From Imbricaverruca yamaguchii (Eukaryota; Arthropoda; Thecostraca; Neoverrucidae), in NCBI GenBank assembly GCA_034440575.1, contig JAOTOL010001340.1, positions 27,501 through 91,500 on the forward strand: a DNA stretch of 64,000 bases, read 5' to 3'. Below are positions 1 through 11,655 of the stretch, one piece after another. The notes beneath the pieces are model-generated. The model did not search any database. It saw only the letters and a list, made by a program, of their open reading frames with translations, and was not told the DNA's origin. Positions within the stretch are counted from its first letter, which is position 1. Each line of letters starts with the position of its first letter. The position numbers and the translations under genes were made by a program.

Positions 1-2504
1 CGGCGACGGCGACGGTGTTAACAACGCTGCTGATGGAGGTTATGCTACTGATGCAGAGGGTGGCAGTAGTGACACAGGGTGGCCGTAGCTGAGCCAGTGT
101 TTGACGCTGGCCATCTGAATAGGTGATGTTTGCACCCATCCAGGTCGTGCCTATCCAGGTGTATATGTGCTCCCTTGCACATATCCAAACAGTTTTCTGG
201 GACAAGTCCCTCACGTCTTGCTTGGTACACAAAGTTCTCCAGACCCACCATCTACCACATGCAGAACAGATCTGCTTTAGTCAGCCTGAACCAACCTTCA
301 GCCAGCGGACTGGCTAAGTGTGGTGGTTAGTGAAATGATAGTGTATTTACTCCTGCGTGATTGCATGAGACAGGGTCAACGTCGCCCACAGTGTGAGGAG
401 ACATCTCGTTTTCCTGTGTATATCGTTCACCTTTTGCTTCAACCTCCCGGCTGGTTTGTTTGCGTGTTAAATTGCAGAGGTTTTTTTAACGGCTTTGTTC
501 GGCACGCAGCGTATCTTCAAAGAAATGTCTGCAAGAATTATTTATTAAAGAAAAAACTTGTTCTAAGGCACCAAAAACTTTCGGTCTCATCGTTCCTCTC
601 GTTCAACAAATCCCTTTGGTCGAAAAGAATCTTTGATCGCCCCGCTCAGATGTTTCGCTTGGAAGCCTCTCGTTAACTTCTGATTAGCGCTTTCATAAAT
701 ATTCTGCTTATGAAAAGAGATCGAGCTCGCCTGCTTGGGAAGACCATGCGGGGCGGGCGACTGGCTAGTAGGTGGGTTGCTTGTACCAATACTGTGCAAG
801 CAGAAGTCAATACATTGAAAACAATATTGAAATGACGACTAAACCACGTGCTTCAGGCAGTACTGTATAAATAAAGATGTAAGAAATTTCCCATACAATT
901 GTCCTCGCATTGAAAAATGCACAGCTCATTCGTGTTGTACGGATCATAGTTGTGCCCATTAAAATTTGTTTTAATTGAAAAGTCAGTGCCACCTCTTCTT
1001 GGACAGATGCATAAGGTCGTTCCTATTTCCAAGTATCATTGCATATTCCCTTCGTTGCCTAGTCTATGGCGGTACGCTCGTTGTTCTCCTCATGTGTCTC
1101 CAGCACCCAGCACAAACCAACATTTCGTGCTATATCTACTCATATTACGACAATATTTAACAACTCCAGTCTACTACTTTCAATTTGATTTATCATACCG
1201 CTATCAATGTCATATACCGGTGCTAGATAATCATACGGTCGCCCGATTTGTATTCGAACCCTCGCGCATGATATCATCAGGGCTGACTGGTGGTTTACTA
1301 CTGCGTCCTATATATGCAACAGGCTATGAATACGGCCACAATTCACGGCCGGTAAATCTCACTGGAATAAAAGGCGCGCTCCCGGTAACGGAAGCCGTGA
1401 TTGTATCGTCTTGCGACGTGGTGAGTCGAATCGCTGCTGTGTACGGGTCCGAGTCGACTTCGCACGATTATCGTGGGCTGTGGTGTTGCCGCTACTGCAC
1501 GAGCGCGCTCTGAATCGTCCACCCTTTCGTCCTGACGACACGTCTTTGTGCGCCGGCCCGGGATAGTTACCGGGGCGGGAGGTTGCTGGTGTAGATCGCC
1601 CTCACGGCAACCCCCGGCTGATTGGAAGCAGGCGAATAACAAGCTCCTCACCCCGCACGGCCATCCACCCCCCACGGCGCCTCATCCGTGTTCGCCCCTT
1701 CCCACGTGCCATTAGCTCCTCGATCACTGCCCCATAATTATCCGATGGACCACGGTACGAATTGTAATCCATCAGCAGCATGACGTCGTGATGGCCCAGG
1801 TTGGTTGGCTTAATCGGTAATCAATTGTGTGAGAGGACAGTCGAGAAGTGGCTACTGCCATGCTATTAGCTGGAGCACTGACGGAGAGTAGCGTTGACGC
1901 TTACCACAACAATTACACATACAACGGTGCGATAATGCCAGAGTTACGGGGAAAGGCGCGAAAATGATATTCGGCGGGTAGATGGAAGACGAACAGTTCA
2001 GAAACTTGTTTGTTTTTCGTATTGTACCTTGTCTCAGCGCCTTATCTTGACCGCATAGTATGACTCGATAGTATAGCACAGCACGACAGCAACATAGCAT
2101 ACATGTTGGCATTGCTATGCTGTTTGGTTTAGGCATGCATAGGCTGTGTAATCTTCGACTTACTTTACAATGTCCCAGTGTTCAAGATCTTCGGCGGGTG
2201 GCAGCTGAGACAGACGTCTTCTGCTGGGTGGGGGGGGGGGCGTTGGCTGTATCGCGCGGACACTGACCAGAGCCTCATTCATGACGGCTGCTCTCGTCTG
2301 GGTCTTTGTCACCGATGGGTTTCAGACTGAACACTGCTCGGTCCAAAACAGACATATGGATCACATTGCGAGGGCTCAATCTGTAAAGTCTTGTCACTTA
2401 CTTTTTGGCCGGCGAAGCGGTTTGAGAAGACAGCCGAGAGAGCGGTTGAGTCTATGGAATATGCAGTTAGATGATGTGCATTAGCATCAGCACCTTTGCT
2501 ACAG
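1..2504. other. Non-coding, probably intron upstream of the first visible Ryk exon
   Basis: No ORF here resembles the first half of a WIF domain or a signal peptide, which the exon at 2505 requires upstream. This stretch is therefore most simply intron sequence, ending in the acceptor TTTGCTACAG at 2495-2504. It contains an 11-G run at 2230-2240. No transposon or promoter was recognised. The 187-codon open frame at 950-1513 has no recognisable domain. Confidence 0.5.
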
Positions 2505-2983
2505 GTGCCCTACGAGATGACCCTGGAGGTGGTCGACCCGTCGGTGCTGGACCGCCCCTCGCTCAACATCCCGGCGCGGGGCTCTGTGCCCAAGGACCAC
2601 CAGCTGTTCACTGTCCACCTGCCCTGTCGGCCGGGGGTCACCGGCCAGACAGACGTGCGGCTCAACATCAAGCTGCTGCTGCCCAGAGAGGCCGAGCTGC
2701 GCCGCAAGAAGACCACCACCGTGCTGGTGTTACGGCGCAAGCGCGTCTGCCGGGCGCAGGTGGAGCCGCCGGTGGCGCCGCGTGGTGGCGGCGAGCTGAT
2801 GCTGGACGATGCGCCCGACACCACGAGGCTCGACGAGCCACCGCCCGACCCGGAGCCGGCCTCCTCGGGCGTGCTGTACATGGCCATCGGCAGCGCGTGC
2901 GGCGTGGTGCTGGTCATCATGATCATCCTGGCCGTGGTGTTGTCCAGGAACAGCGCCGCCAGACGGAGGAAACGCGCACTGAG
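2505..2983 (+). CDS. Ryk: RYK/Derailed receptor, internal exon: end of WIF domain and transmembrane segment
   Basis: RYK/Drl proteins are Wnt-binding single-pass receptors with an extracellular WIF domain and a cytoplasmic kinase-like domain. The exon opens after TTTGCTACAG and reads VPYEMTLEVVDPSVL, followed by features of the second half of a WIF domain: LNIPARGSVP, FTVHLPC (first Cys) and VLVLRRKRVC (second Cys). An acidic, proline-rich stalk follows (EPPPDPEPASS). Next come a hydrophobic span of about 22 residues beginning GVLYMAIGSACGVV and a basic stop-transfer cluster (ARRRKRAL). The exon ends at the donor CTGAG|GTGAGA, leaving two codon bases. These join 5141 in frame to give RALSNVSEDYDQ. 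The WIF start and signal peptide are outside the window. The order WIF, TM and kinase-like domain supports the family call strongly. Which Ryk/drl paralogue it is cannot be decided. Confidence 0.9.
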
Positions 2984-5140
2984 GTGAGAGAAGTTGTGTG
3001 TTATTGGCGTAGCCCCGATGGCCGGCTCGTGCTATTGTTCGTTTAAATTTGGTCAAGGCGGAATCTCCGTGTACTGTAGCATTACGAGGAGAGCCAGTAG
3101 CCATGGCTGCTGTTCCATGCCCCGATAATCATACGAAAATACTATCGAAGCTGGATAGGTAGCTGGTGGTCGTTCAACGAGCACCATTCATTATCAGTAG
3201 CATGCAAGTGAACTGGTGGTCGTGTACGTTAATGCCGTTAACAAGAACAGATGCCGTTGCTACCAGGCGCGAGCGCAGATGCGGCGGGCTGTCTGGTGAT
3301 ATCTAATCACGTCCCTCTCTTCCTCTCAAGCACTCGGGCTCACCCCGGAGTATACTTTCCCGTCTTGAAGGAAAAGTCCAACTTTTTAATCGTAAGTTAT
3401 TATAACCAACCCCAATTCATATCGGATTACAAATAAATCTGAAGCTTTCGTTTCGGTGAAACACTATAGCGGAATACATTGGACCCGTGAAAGGAACCAA
3501 GGTACAAAATATTTCGAGTTTAATTGACGGCTACTTTTCTGTGTGATTCTCCTGAGCCATGAATGTCTATCTACTTTGTTTATGTTTAATGCTATGCTTT
3601 GTTTATGTTAATGGCTCTGTTTTTATATAAGATTCAGTAACATGATATGTTGCCGAGAGGCGATTTTCCAGCGGTTTATAACTTTCTCCATTTTAATTTA
3701 AAGAGTGTAGGACATTGTGAACAGCAGCCATGCCAAAACATATGGTCTTCAGCTACATCGCGTTGTTATTGCGATATTTCTTGTTTGTTGGTTGGTTGGT
3801 TGTCAGGCAATGTGAGTCCACAGCGGCTGGGGCGGCGTGGTACCCAATGCGCTCCCAGCCAGTAATGGAGGCTAATTGCCGTAATATCCTGTAGCCAGGG
3901 TACGCGACGGGGAAATGCAAGCGTGAATTGCAGGCTGAATAGAAGACTGCCACTTACTTGCTTTGCAAATTTGGCGTTGTCAGATTTCGTGTCTCGGCAG
4001 GATGGTCCCAGGAGCGTGCCCGCCCCCTGACGATGCGATAACGTGGGAGAGGGATACGACAGCCGCCCATTTGCTCCAAACTATCGCCTACACGATCCAG
4101 CCGGCTATCTCCTCCGTCATCGCGGCGTCCTCGGTTCATTCAGACGCTCGTACCGCGTCGACAAACACTTGGCGCCCCGGCTCGCGCGCGATCCTGGCGC
4201 CATCTCTTGACTGCTTTGTCGGCCTGCACGACGTGGCTGCGCGCCCAGGCCGGGCGGTTGGCTGGCGGTCCTGTCAGTCTGGCGGCCGACGCTGTGCTGT
4301 GGCTGCGCCACCATGATGGATGTATCTGAAAGTGCGGAGCGGCCACTGGTGCAGTTATCGGCCGGCCGCACGCGCTATGCACGACGTCCAACGGTTTAAT
4401 CTGCCAGAAACAGCGGCGGTTTTCACACTTGGCCGCGCATATTGGCCATGCGGCTGGCTAAAGCTGTCGCCGTTTGTCTTTCGCGCCCTGCCTATCTTTT
4501 GGCACGATATTTGGCGTCATAATGCACCGGGAAAGTAGGCTCTTTGTGTGTCTCACTGAATAGATCCAGGGATGATTAACGTGGATGCGGCGAGAGGGTG
4601 CCAATTCTGACTTCCTCAATGAAAATGCATCTCAGTTTTCCATATATGGGTGGGCCCGAATGCTCAATTCTGGTCGAAGCGCTCAAGGTCCGAATAACTA
4701 GCTAACTAACTCCATATATGGGTATGTTGCCATTGCATCGATGGGTTTGGATGAAAGCAGCAAACCGAAATAAAAGGTTTCCGCAATTTATATGTGTGTG
4801 ACTGACGTGCTAGTGGTAGTCATTTTTTTTTAAATGAACGGGAGAGTCTGCCAATGTTAACGTTGATAAAGTCAAAACGCGATGGAAGGGCTGACCCATA
4901 TGTCAGTTTGACATGCATAAATATCGGTGAAGCTTGACCTAACATTGCGAACACTGAAGATTCTCCGAAAAGAGGTGGAGGCATCCACCAATGCGTGCAA
5001 CTGGTTCCCGTTACCGATCCCGTGATGAGGTGGTGAACCGGTTCACACGACAACCTCCGTCGCCATTGTGTGCCTTTCAAATATGTAGAAGGCTGTTGCC
5101 GGGTCTAATCCTGAACCATTTTATTCTGATGTACTTCCAG
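2984..5140 (+). other. Ryk: Ryk intron, 2157 bp
   Basis: The intron starts GTGAGAG and ends TGATGTACTTCCAG. GC content is raised around 4000-4450. The frames there (3963-4391) are open on both strands, a compositional effect with no recognisable protein. A short GGTT run lies at about 3788-3803 and small direct repeats such as CTAACTAACT at about 4700. No transposon was identified. Confidence 0.8.
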
Positions 5141-5652
5141 TAACGTCTCTGAGGACTACGACCAGGCCCATCACTACATGCAGGTGTCCACGCCTTCACA
5201 CTCGAGCTACTCGGTGCGCTCCACGCACCAGTACGCCACCCTGCGGCCGCTGCCCAACTGCGCCTCGTACAGCAGCCAGAAGACGGTGACCACGCCGCTG
5301 GGCCCGCCGCCCAGCCACAGCGTCAGCCTGGGCTCGCACGCCGGCGTCGGCAGTCTGGCCGCCGCGCTGAGCCACAGCGTCAGCCAGGGCCTCAGCTACA
5401 GCTCGGCCCACAGCTCGGGCCACAGCTCGGGCCACAGTTCGGGTCACAGCTCGGGCCAGCCCGGCTCCGGCCACGGCTCCGGACAGCGCGTGCGAGACGT
5501 GGGCGAGCACGCGTCCGAGCTGATGGTCGACCGGCGCCGTGTGGAGGTGGACGCCGTGGTGGAGGAGGGCGCCTTCGCTAGGATCGCCACCGGCTGGATG
5601 GCCGACCCGGAGCGCGGCGAGAAGGACCGACTCGTCATCAAAACGGTGGCAG
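5141..5652 (+). CDS. Ryk: RYK/Derailed receptor, internal exon: juxtamembrane region and kinase-like N-lobe start
   Basis: The exon begins after the acceptor GTACTTCCAG. Phase 2 joining from 2983 gives SNVSEDYDQAHHYMQVS. The first two thirds is a Ser/Gly/His-rich juxtamembrane region (SYSVRSTHQYATLRPLP, then repeated HSSG units at 5400-5456). The kinase-like domain then starts at about 5510: ELMVDRRRVEVDAVVEEGAFARIATG corresponds to strand beta1, the glycine loop and beta2 of RYK. DRLVIKTVA carries the VAIK-type lysine. The glycine loop reads EEGAFAR, lacking the usual third glycine, which fits the pseudokinase character of this family. The donor is GCAG|GTGGGC at 5653, leaving one codon base. 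Third positions are strongly GC-biased, unlike the flanking introns. Confidence 0.92.
5400..5456 (+). repeat. Ryk: Coding 12-bp repeat (HSSG) in the Ryk juxtamembrane region
   Basis: Five near-identical 12-bp units (CACAGCTCGGGC and variants) encode SSA/HSSG repeats. The unit length is a multiple of three, so copy-number change would keep the frame. It lies between the membrane and the kinase-like domain, in a segment expected to be flexible. Confidence 0.85.
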
Positions 5653-6541
5653 GTGGGCGAGAGCGTGACGCGTTCCGTCACGCTTGTCGGGCCGGCTCTC
5701 CAGCTCGGCTGGGTCGTGGTGGCCGCCCCACATTGGTGGCGACGTTCCCTGACAGTGATTAGCCAGGGCTTTATCAGCAGTACCAGGCATTAGTGCGATC
5801 ACTATCAAGTCAGCTGCGGGGGCTGTCAGTGCTGGTATGCTCATCTAAGTATATGAAAAAGTTGCGCTCATCTAAGCAATTAGGTAAAGGAGCGTCCAAA
5901 GGAATAAATAGGAGGCTTGGAACGTGATCCTCTGGTACTACCCCACTCATAAGTGATGCAGAACTCCTTCAATGCATCAAGCTGCCTCCGTACTGGTCTT
6001 TTTTTGTTGTCCCAGACAGAGAAACAAATTATAACATGAATAACAGCCCTGCTATCGTGTTATTTCTTCAATCAGCGTTGGCAATATCGTGAAGGCATAT
6101 TTCCTTTTGGAATGTTCATCATAACCTGAACAGCATTCCGTGTAACCTAAGCTGGCTGCATTGTGACGCCGTCAGAGTGATCCCTTGTCAGCTGTGATAA
6201 TATATGCAGTGTATATATGATCACAACTCAGAAGCGATCGCTGAATGGAACTGATAATTGGAGAATGTTCTGGGTTGATCGAAACATAATGTATCAACAA
6301 TGCAAACTCAAGAAGCAAAACGTATTACTGATACATTTTAGTACCTCAATACAAAATCGCGAATCTAAACAGTGCGTGTCTGCTACCCAACCTACCAGCC
6401 GAGCCAGCCCCGTATCAACACTCATTTAATCGGCGCGTCATATGCGCAGCCATACCGGAGCTGTTATTTTCTCAGTCAAGGGCCGGATCGTCAGACCATC
6501 GGCGCGGCTGCCGTAACCCGACCCACGGCCCTTGTTTCCAG
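5653..6541 (+). other. Ryk: Ryk intron, 889 bp
   Basis: Donor GTGGGC, acceptor CCCTTGTTTCCAG. The sequence is AT-richer than the adjoining exons. No transposon or array was recognised. Confidence 0.85.
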
Positions 6542-6701
6542 AGGGAGCATCGCCGGCTCAGGTGTCGCTGCTGCTCCAGGAGGGTCTGGTGTTCTACGGC
6601 CTGCGTCACAAGAACCTGCTGTCCGTGCTGGCGGTGGCCATGGAGGACCGGGAGTCGCCCCTGGTCCTCTACCCGTACGTCAAGCACTGCAATCTGAAAA
6701 G
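6542..6701 (+). CDS. Ryk: RYK/Derailed receptor, internal exon: kinase-like N-lobe, helix C to hinge
   Basis: The exon completes the codon split at 5652 and reads EGASPAQVSLLLQEGLVF, then YGLRHKNLLSVLAVAM, MEDRESPLVLYPYV and KHCNLKR. This matches the RYK order: helix C with Glu nine residues before His of the H-x-N-L-L motif, strands beta4 and beta5, and the hinge region ending N-L-K. The donor is AAAAG|GTGAGC at 6702 and leaves two codon bases. The matching downstream exon is 24.8 kb away at 31466. The downstream intron begins with a minisatellite within about 10 bases of this donor. Confidence 0.92.
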
Positions 6702-6710
6702 GTGAGCCGG

Positions 6711-7160
6711 AGTCGTGTCGTCACGTCCACGTGTGACCTGCAGCGGGTCATGACGTGACGTCCACATGTAGCCTGCAGCGGGTCATGTCGTCACGTCCAC
6801 GTGTGACCTGCAGCGGGTCATGTCGTCACGTCCACGTGTGACCTGCACTGGGTCATGTCACGTCCACGTGTGACCTGCACCGTGTCATGTCGTCACGTCC
6901 ACGTGTGACCTGCAGCGGGTCATGTCGTCACGTCCACGTGCGACCTGCACCGGGTCATGTCGTCATGTCCACGTGCGACCTGCAGCGGGTCATGTCGTCA
7001 CGTCCACGTGCGACCTGCAGCGGGTCATGTCGTCACGTCCACGTGCGACCTGCAGCGGGTCATGTCGTCATGTCCACGTGTGACCTGCAGCGGGTCATGT
7101 CGTCATGTCCACGTGCGACCTGCAGCGGGTCATGTCGTCACGTCCACGTGCGACCTGCAG
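6711..7160. repeat. 35-bp minisatellite, left part
   Basis: About 13 units of 35 bp, with core CGTCCACGTGYGACCTGCAG followed by CGGGTCATGTCGTCA. Twelve of the 13 units contain the palindrome CACGTG. Peptides in open frames here are repeat artefacts. The array continues at 10032 after a LINE insertion and begins directly after the 5' splice site of the exon ending at 6701. Confidence 0.95.
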
Positions 7161-7168
7161 CCGGTCAT
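7161..7168. repeat. Target-site duplication CCGGTCAT, left copy
   Basis: CCGGTCAT flanks the LINE here and again at 10032-10039. The usual array sequence at this point is CGGGTCAT. The same C variant on both sides supports one pre-insertion site duplicated on integration. Confidence 0.7.
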
Positions 7169-10031
7169 AAAGACATAAAGACATAAAGACATAAAAGATC
7201 AGTGCAACTCTGAGCCACAAGGGCCCTTCTTGGTTGCACTCTGTACACTGAACCAGTTGCCCACCAAATCTGCCAATCAGCCCTCCCTGTAATACTGAAA
7301 AGCAAGCCCTCTATTCTTATAATGATTGTCTATGCTATTTTTAAAGATGTTCAATGTTCTGCTACTGACGATGTTTTCTGGCAGCTGGTTCCAGTGTTCC
7401 ACTACCCTGTTGGTGAAGAAAGTTTGCCTTAACCTTGTTCTGCTGTGGTTAATTTTAATTTTGAATTTATGACCTCTAATTGCATCATTTCTGTTAAATT
7501 CAAACATTTCCCCAAGGTATCCCCTCTCCAGACCATTGACAAATTTAAAGATCTCGATGAGATCTCCTCTCAGCCTTCTATATCTAAGTGAAAACATATT
7601 CAATTTCTTCAATCTTTCCTCATATGCCAGGTTGCTTATGCCATTAACCATTTTTGTAGCCCTCTTTTGTACTCTCTCTAAAAGCCAACAATCTTTTTCA
7701 TAGCTAGGAGACCAAGCTTGGATGCAGTATTCCAAATGTGGCCTGACGTATGCACAGTAAAGCTTCCTGATCACTTCCTCACTTCTGTATGATACATTCC
7801 TATTTATTGCCCCGAGCATTCTCAGTGCCTTCTTCCTGGCTTCCTTGGTCTGTTCTGATGCCCCCAATTTTGTGTTTAGAATAACACCTAAATCCTTCTC
7901 CTGTTGAGTCACTGATAGCACTTGGCCACCCATCAAGTATGGAGCCTTCATATGCTGCTTACCTACATGCATGATTTTGCACTTATCAAAGTTAAATTTC
8001 ATTTGCCATTCTTCGGACCACTTCACAAGTTCGTCTAAGTCTTTTTGCAGCGAGATATGCTCATCCTGACCTGTTATTGCCCTAAAGACCTTCAAATCAT
8101 CTGCAAATTTCAAAACTTTACTGCTCAGGCCACTTTCAATGTTATTTACAAATATAATGAACAGTAATGGCCCTAGTACTGACCCCTGGGGGACTCCACT
8201 AAGAACATTTTGCCATGATGACTTTGTACCATTTAGCATCACTCTTTGCTGTCTATCTGAAAGCCACAACTCTATCCATTTTAAGATGCTACCTGCAGTA
8301 CCATGGGACTGAAGCTGTATCATTAACCGTTTATGGGGTACCTTGTCAAAGGCCTTACCAAAGTCAAGATATGCTACATCAACCTGATTTCCCTGATCAA
8401 ATTGTTCTGTGGCGAAGTTCAAAAAAGTCCAAGAGGTTTGTGAGACACGATCGTCCTTTTCTAAATCCATGTTGAGTATTTTGAATCAATCTGCTACCTT
8501 CCAGATAACTAACTATTCTATCCTTGATAATTTATTCGAGTACCTTGCAGACTAGGGATGTGAGACTTATTGGCCTATAGTTTTCAACTTTCCCTCTTTC
8601 TCCTTTCTTGAAAATAGGAACTACATTTGCCCTTTTCCAATCGGTTGGAATTTCATTATGTGAAACTGATCTACAAAATATTATACTAAGTGGAAATGCC
8701 AGTTCCTTTTCAGTTTCCCGCAACACCCTAGCATAAATATCATCAGGTCCTGCTGCCTTATTTGGCTTTATTTTCCTGATATGATTGTAAACAACATCAC
8801 TACCAATGAAATCAACATGATTTGTCAGATCCCATGTATCTGAACTATGGTGTACGGTCGGCAGATTGGTCATATCTTCCAATGTAAACACTGATTTGAA
8901 CTGCTTGCTCAGCTCCTCAACCATCTCACTATCCTCACCCAATGTAGTCCCGTTTACTTCCAGTGGACCAATTGTGGTAGAAACTTTACTCAGCTTGTAG
9001 AAACTAAAGAACTTTTTACTGTCCCCATTACAGTTTCTAGCTAAATCCAGTTCCTTTGCTCGTTTTGCTGCTCTGGTTTTTTGCTTCACAGTGTCTCTAG
9101 CTTTTCGATACGCCTTTAGATTAATGACATTTGAGGCTTCTTTAAAAACTCTAAATGCAGTTTTCTTAGCCCTAATTGCTTTTATCACGTCTGGTGTAAG
9201 CCATGCTGGCTTTCCTACCCTTCTTTTGCGTCTTTGCTTTTGGGGGACATGTCTAATCTGAGTTTCCTTTAAGTAAGATTTGAACTTTTCCCACATTTCA
9301 CAGGCATTTAAATTGGAGAAATCTTCTTCCCATCTGATGGCACTTAAAGCCGCTCTCATGCCGTTAAAGTCTGCTTTGTTGAAATTTGGAACCTTTACCA
9401 AATTATCCTTGATAGTTTCCCCTACATGTGCCTTGAATCTAACTATGTTATGGTCACTTTTTCCCAGAGTTTCGCCTACAGTCAAGTCTTGAACCAAGTC
9501 ACTTAAATCCGAGAATACAAGGTCCAAGAATGAACCATGCCTGGTAGGTTCCGATACAAACTGGTGTAAGAACAGGTCCTCTTCAAGGCATTTCCTGAAC
9601 ATTTTGCATGATGGGGAGCCAACACCAGCATTTTCATAACCTTTTAGATTAAAGTCACCGAGAATAAGGCACTTCCTCTTAAAGTTTCTACTGATTTCCT
9701 CACAAATCACCTTGTCAAGCTCCAGTTGCTGAGAATGTGGCAGGGTTCCTGATCGGTAGAAAGCTCCTATCCTAAGAGTATTGCTGTTGCCTTTTCCCAC
9801 AGTGACATCAAGCCAAATGGACTCCACAGACACATTTTTATCCCCACCTGCTACTTTTTGAGAACTGAATAAGCTATTCACATAGAGCATTACACCACCC
9901 CCTTTCATTGATGGACCCCTATTGCACGAAAACATATTGTATCCTTGGATCTCATAGTCCTGTAAGTTATCTCCAAAATATCCTTCACTGACCCATGCCT
10001 CCGTAATGCAAACAAAATCCGGTCTTTTCTC
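7169..10031 (-). mobile_element. CR1-like non-LTR retrotransposon, 5'-truncated, 2.86 kb
   Basis: On the - strand the element starts inside the endonuclease domain (ERPDFVCITEAWV type, just ahead of the catalytic Glu). It runs through the reverse transcriptase and a 3' UTR and ends in about three copies of TTTATGTC at 7169-7196. A short octamer tail instead of poly(A) is typical of CR1/L2-group LINEs. It is inserted in the 35-bp minisatellite with an 8-bp duplication. It is the longest of several copies in the window (13.0, 19.7, 21.8, 38.5, 39.7 and 42.2 kb). Family naming comes from motif recognition; CR1 versus a close sister clade is not settled. Confidence 0.92.
7277..9935 (-). pseudogene. 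CR1-like ORF2 (endonuclease and reverse transcriptase), broken
   Basis: The product is the LINE polyprotein that nicks the target DNA and reverse-transcribes its own RNA there. The upstream open segment, 9935 to 8532, carries the endonuclease with GDFNLKG and SDHNIVRF, then the RT start ending NYRPISLTS. The downstream segment, 8470 to 7277, carries AYLDFGKAFDKVPHKR (motif A), VPQGSVLGPLLF (motif B), KFADDLKVF (the YADD-type catalytic box) and the C-terminal WNQLPENIV region. Comparison with the copy at 20.6-21.1 kb shows two lesions. One is a TAA replacing a sense codon just after 8532. The other is one extra T in a homopolymer near 8421-8426, which shifts the frame. Otherwise it is well preserved, so the insertion is probably fairly recent. 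Confidence 0.9.
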
Positions 10032-10211
10032 CCGGTCATGTCATCATGTCCACGTGTGACCTGCAGCGGGTCATGTCGTCATGTCCACGTGCGACCTGCA
10101 GCGGGTCATGTCGTCACGTCCACGTGCGACCTGCAGCGGGTCATGTCGTCATGTCCACGTGTGACCTGCAGCGGATAATGTTGTCATGTCCGCGTAGTAC
10201 CTGCAGCGGGT
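10032..10211. repeat. 35-bp minisatellite, right part, with right target-site duplication
   Basis: Five further units of the array at 6711, four of them with CACGTG. The first eight bases (10032-10039, CCGGTCAT) duplicate 7161-7168. The final unit decays into CTGCAGCGGGTTTTCGGCC. Confidence 0.93.
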
Positions 10212-11064
10212 TTTCGGCCGCTTTTCCGGGAAATATTTCGCTTTTAAGTTTTCTTTTCGCAAGTAGAGCGGACGCTTTGTCCCCATGCGTTAACTCCAGT
10301 GTTGCGCAGCAGAGCGCTTGCTGGCGGCGTCAAGTTTCGCATACTTTGCCACTTCGCCGACCGACAATAGGCTGAAAGTGGTTGAAGTAATGGCCAGAGC
10401 TAGATATTCAAACAGAAAATAACGATGAGAGTCGGCGCTCTGGACAGGGAACACCACGAGGTTGCGCCTTCGCGGTCAGCTTAGACGGCTGATCTGTCAC
10501 ACCGTGCGCCGACTGCATAACGGACAACTTACAACCGTGCCGACGGTACCAAATAAAGGGTGCCATTTGTTTGCGTGGCAACCGTAGGAAGTGATCCCTA
10601 GGCCTAACACAGTGTCAGCCGCGAGAATGGTACCTGGGTCTACCGCTGCAGCTCGGTAGCGGACAGAGTTCCTGCAACTAATTTCACCTCGTTGTCGATG
10701 TCCCAGACAATGAGGTAAAATACATTTGATGTGGACGTTTTCGTCCGTATGCTATCTATCCTAGTGGCTAGGGCGGAGAGTGTGTGCGAAGGACAGGGAT
10801 GGAATGTTCATATCGGTCGGAATTTAATTACTTTGAAAAGATGCGACTGCGAGGGCCTGAAAAATATGTGTGGAAGTATGGTAAGAAATGGCTGATCGCC
10901 CTTAATTTCCTCCGTGTTTCACGATGTAACCGCTTGGATCTCCTATGCATCCCGTTAAGTAATGTAATCTACATCGCCATAATTTCATCACGACAAACTC
11001 TAAGCTTCCACAGCTTCCAAATATTCGGTTGAACATAAGCCTCATCGTACAAGAATCCATGCTT
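10212..11064. other. Intron sequence, no feature recognised
   Basis: Moderately GC-rich at 10250-10650, AT-richer after. No domain, transposon end or RNA gene was recognised. Confidence 0.6.
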
Positions 11065-11220
11065 GCCCATCTCGAATCCATGCCTGTCCATCTCGCATCA
11101 TGTATCCATCCCGCGCAACCATCCATGCCTGTCCATCCCGCATCAAGAATCCATCCCGCGCAGGCATCCATGCCTGTCCATCCCACATCATGTATCCATC
11201 CCGCGCAGCCATCCATGTCC
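11065..11220. repeat. 45-bp minisatellite, about 3.5 units
   Basis: The motif ATCCATGCCTGTCCATC recurs at 11076, 11121, 11166 and (variant) 11211, a constant 45-bp step. Units also contain ATCCATCCCGCGCA. The step is a multiple of three, so several frames stay open. The resulting peptides are not taken as genes. Confidence 0.9.
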
Positions 11221-11343
11221 GTCAGCCGCTGCTCCGGCCTGGTCGACGTTTAGCGTGGGCGGCGCGTGACGCCGGCGCCGCCGTCACATGATCGCTCCAT
11301 CACACGTCATCAGTGGCGTCCGCCGACCACTTGGTGGCTCCGC

Positions 11344-11655
11344 TGTTGTGATGCCGACACGTGACCGACATGCCTGTTGTGATGCCGACACGTGGCCGAC
11401 ACATCTGTTGTGATGCAGATACGTGACCGACATGCCTGTTGTGATGCCGACACGTGGCCGACATATCTGTTGTGATGCAGATACGTGACCGACATGCCTG
11501 TTGTGATGCCGACACGTGACCGACATGTATGTTGTGGTGCCGACACGTGATCGACACATCTGTTGTGATGCAGATACGTGACCGACATGCCTGTTGTGAT
11601 GCCGACCCGTGACCGACATGTCTGTTGTGGTGCCGACACGTGACCGACATGTCTG
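11344..11655. repeat. 31-bp minisatellite with CACGTG cores
   Basis: About ten units of TGTTGTGATGCCGACACGTG plus ACCGACATGCC, with alternating variants (GCAGATACGTG, GTGGCCGACACATC). Six units contain CACGTG exactly; the rest contain TACGTG or CCCGTG. Long - strand frames (up to 181 codons) run through it but are products of the repeat. Confidence 0.94.

Noticed and set aside
950..1513. 187-codon + strand frame upstream of the Ryk exon
   Set aside because: No similarity to a WIF domain or signal peptide, ordinary non-coding composition, and no suitable donor joining it to 2505 was identified.
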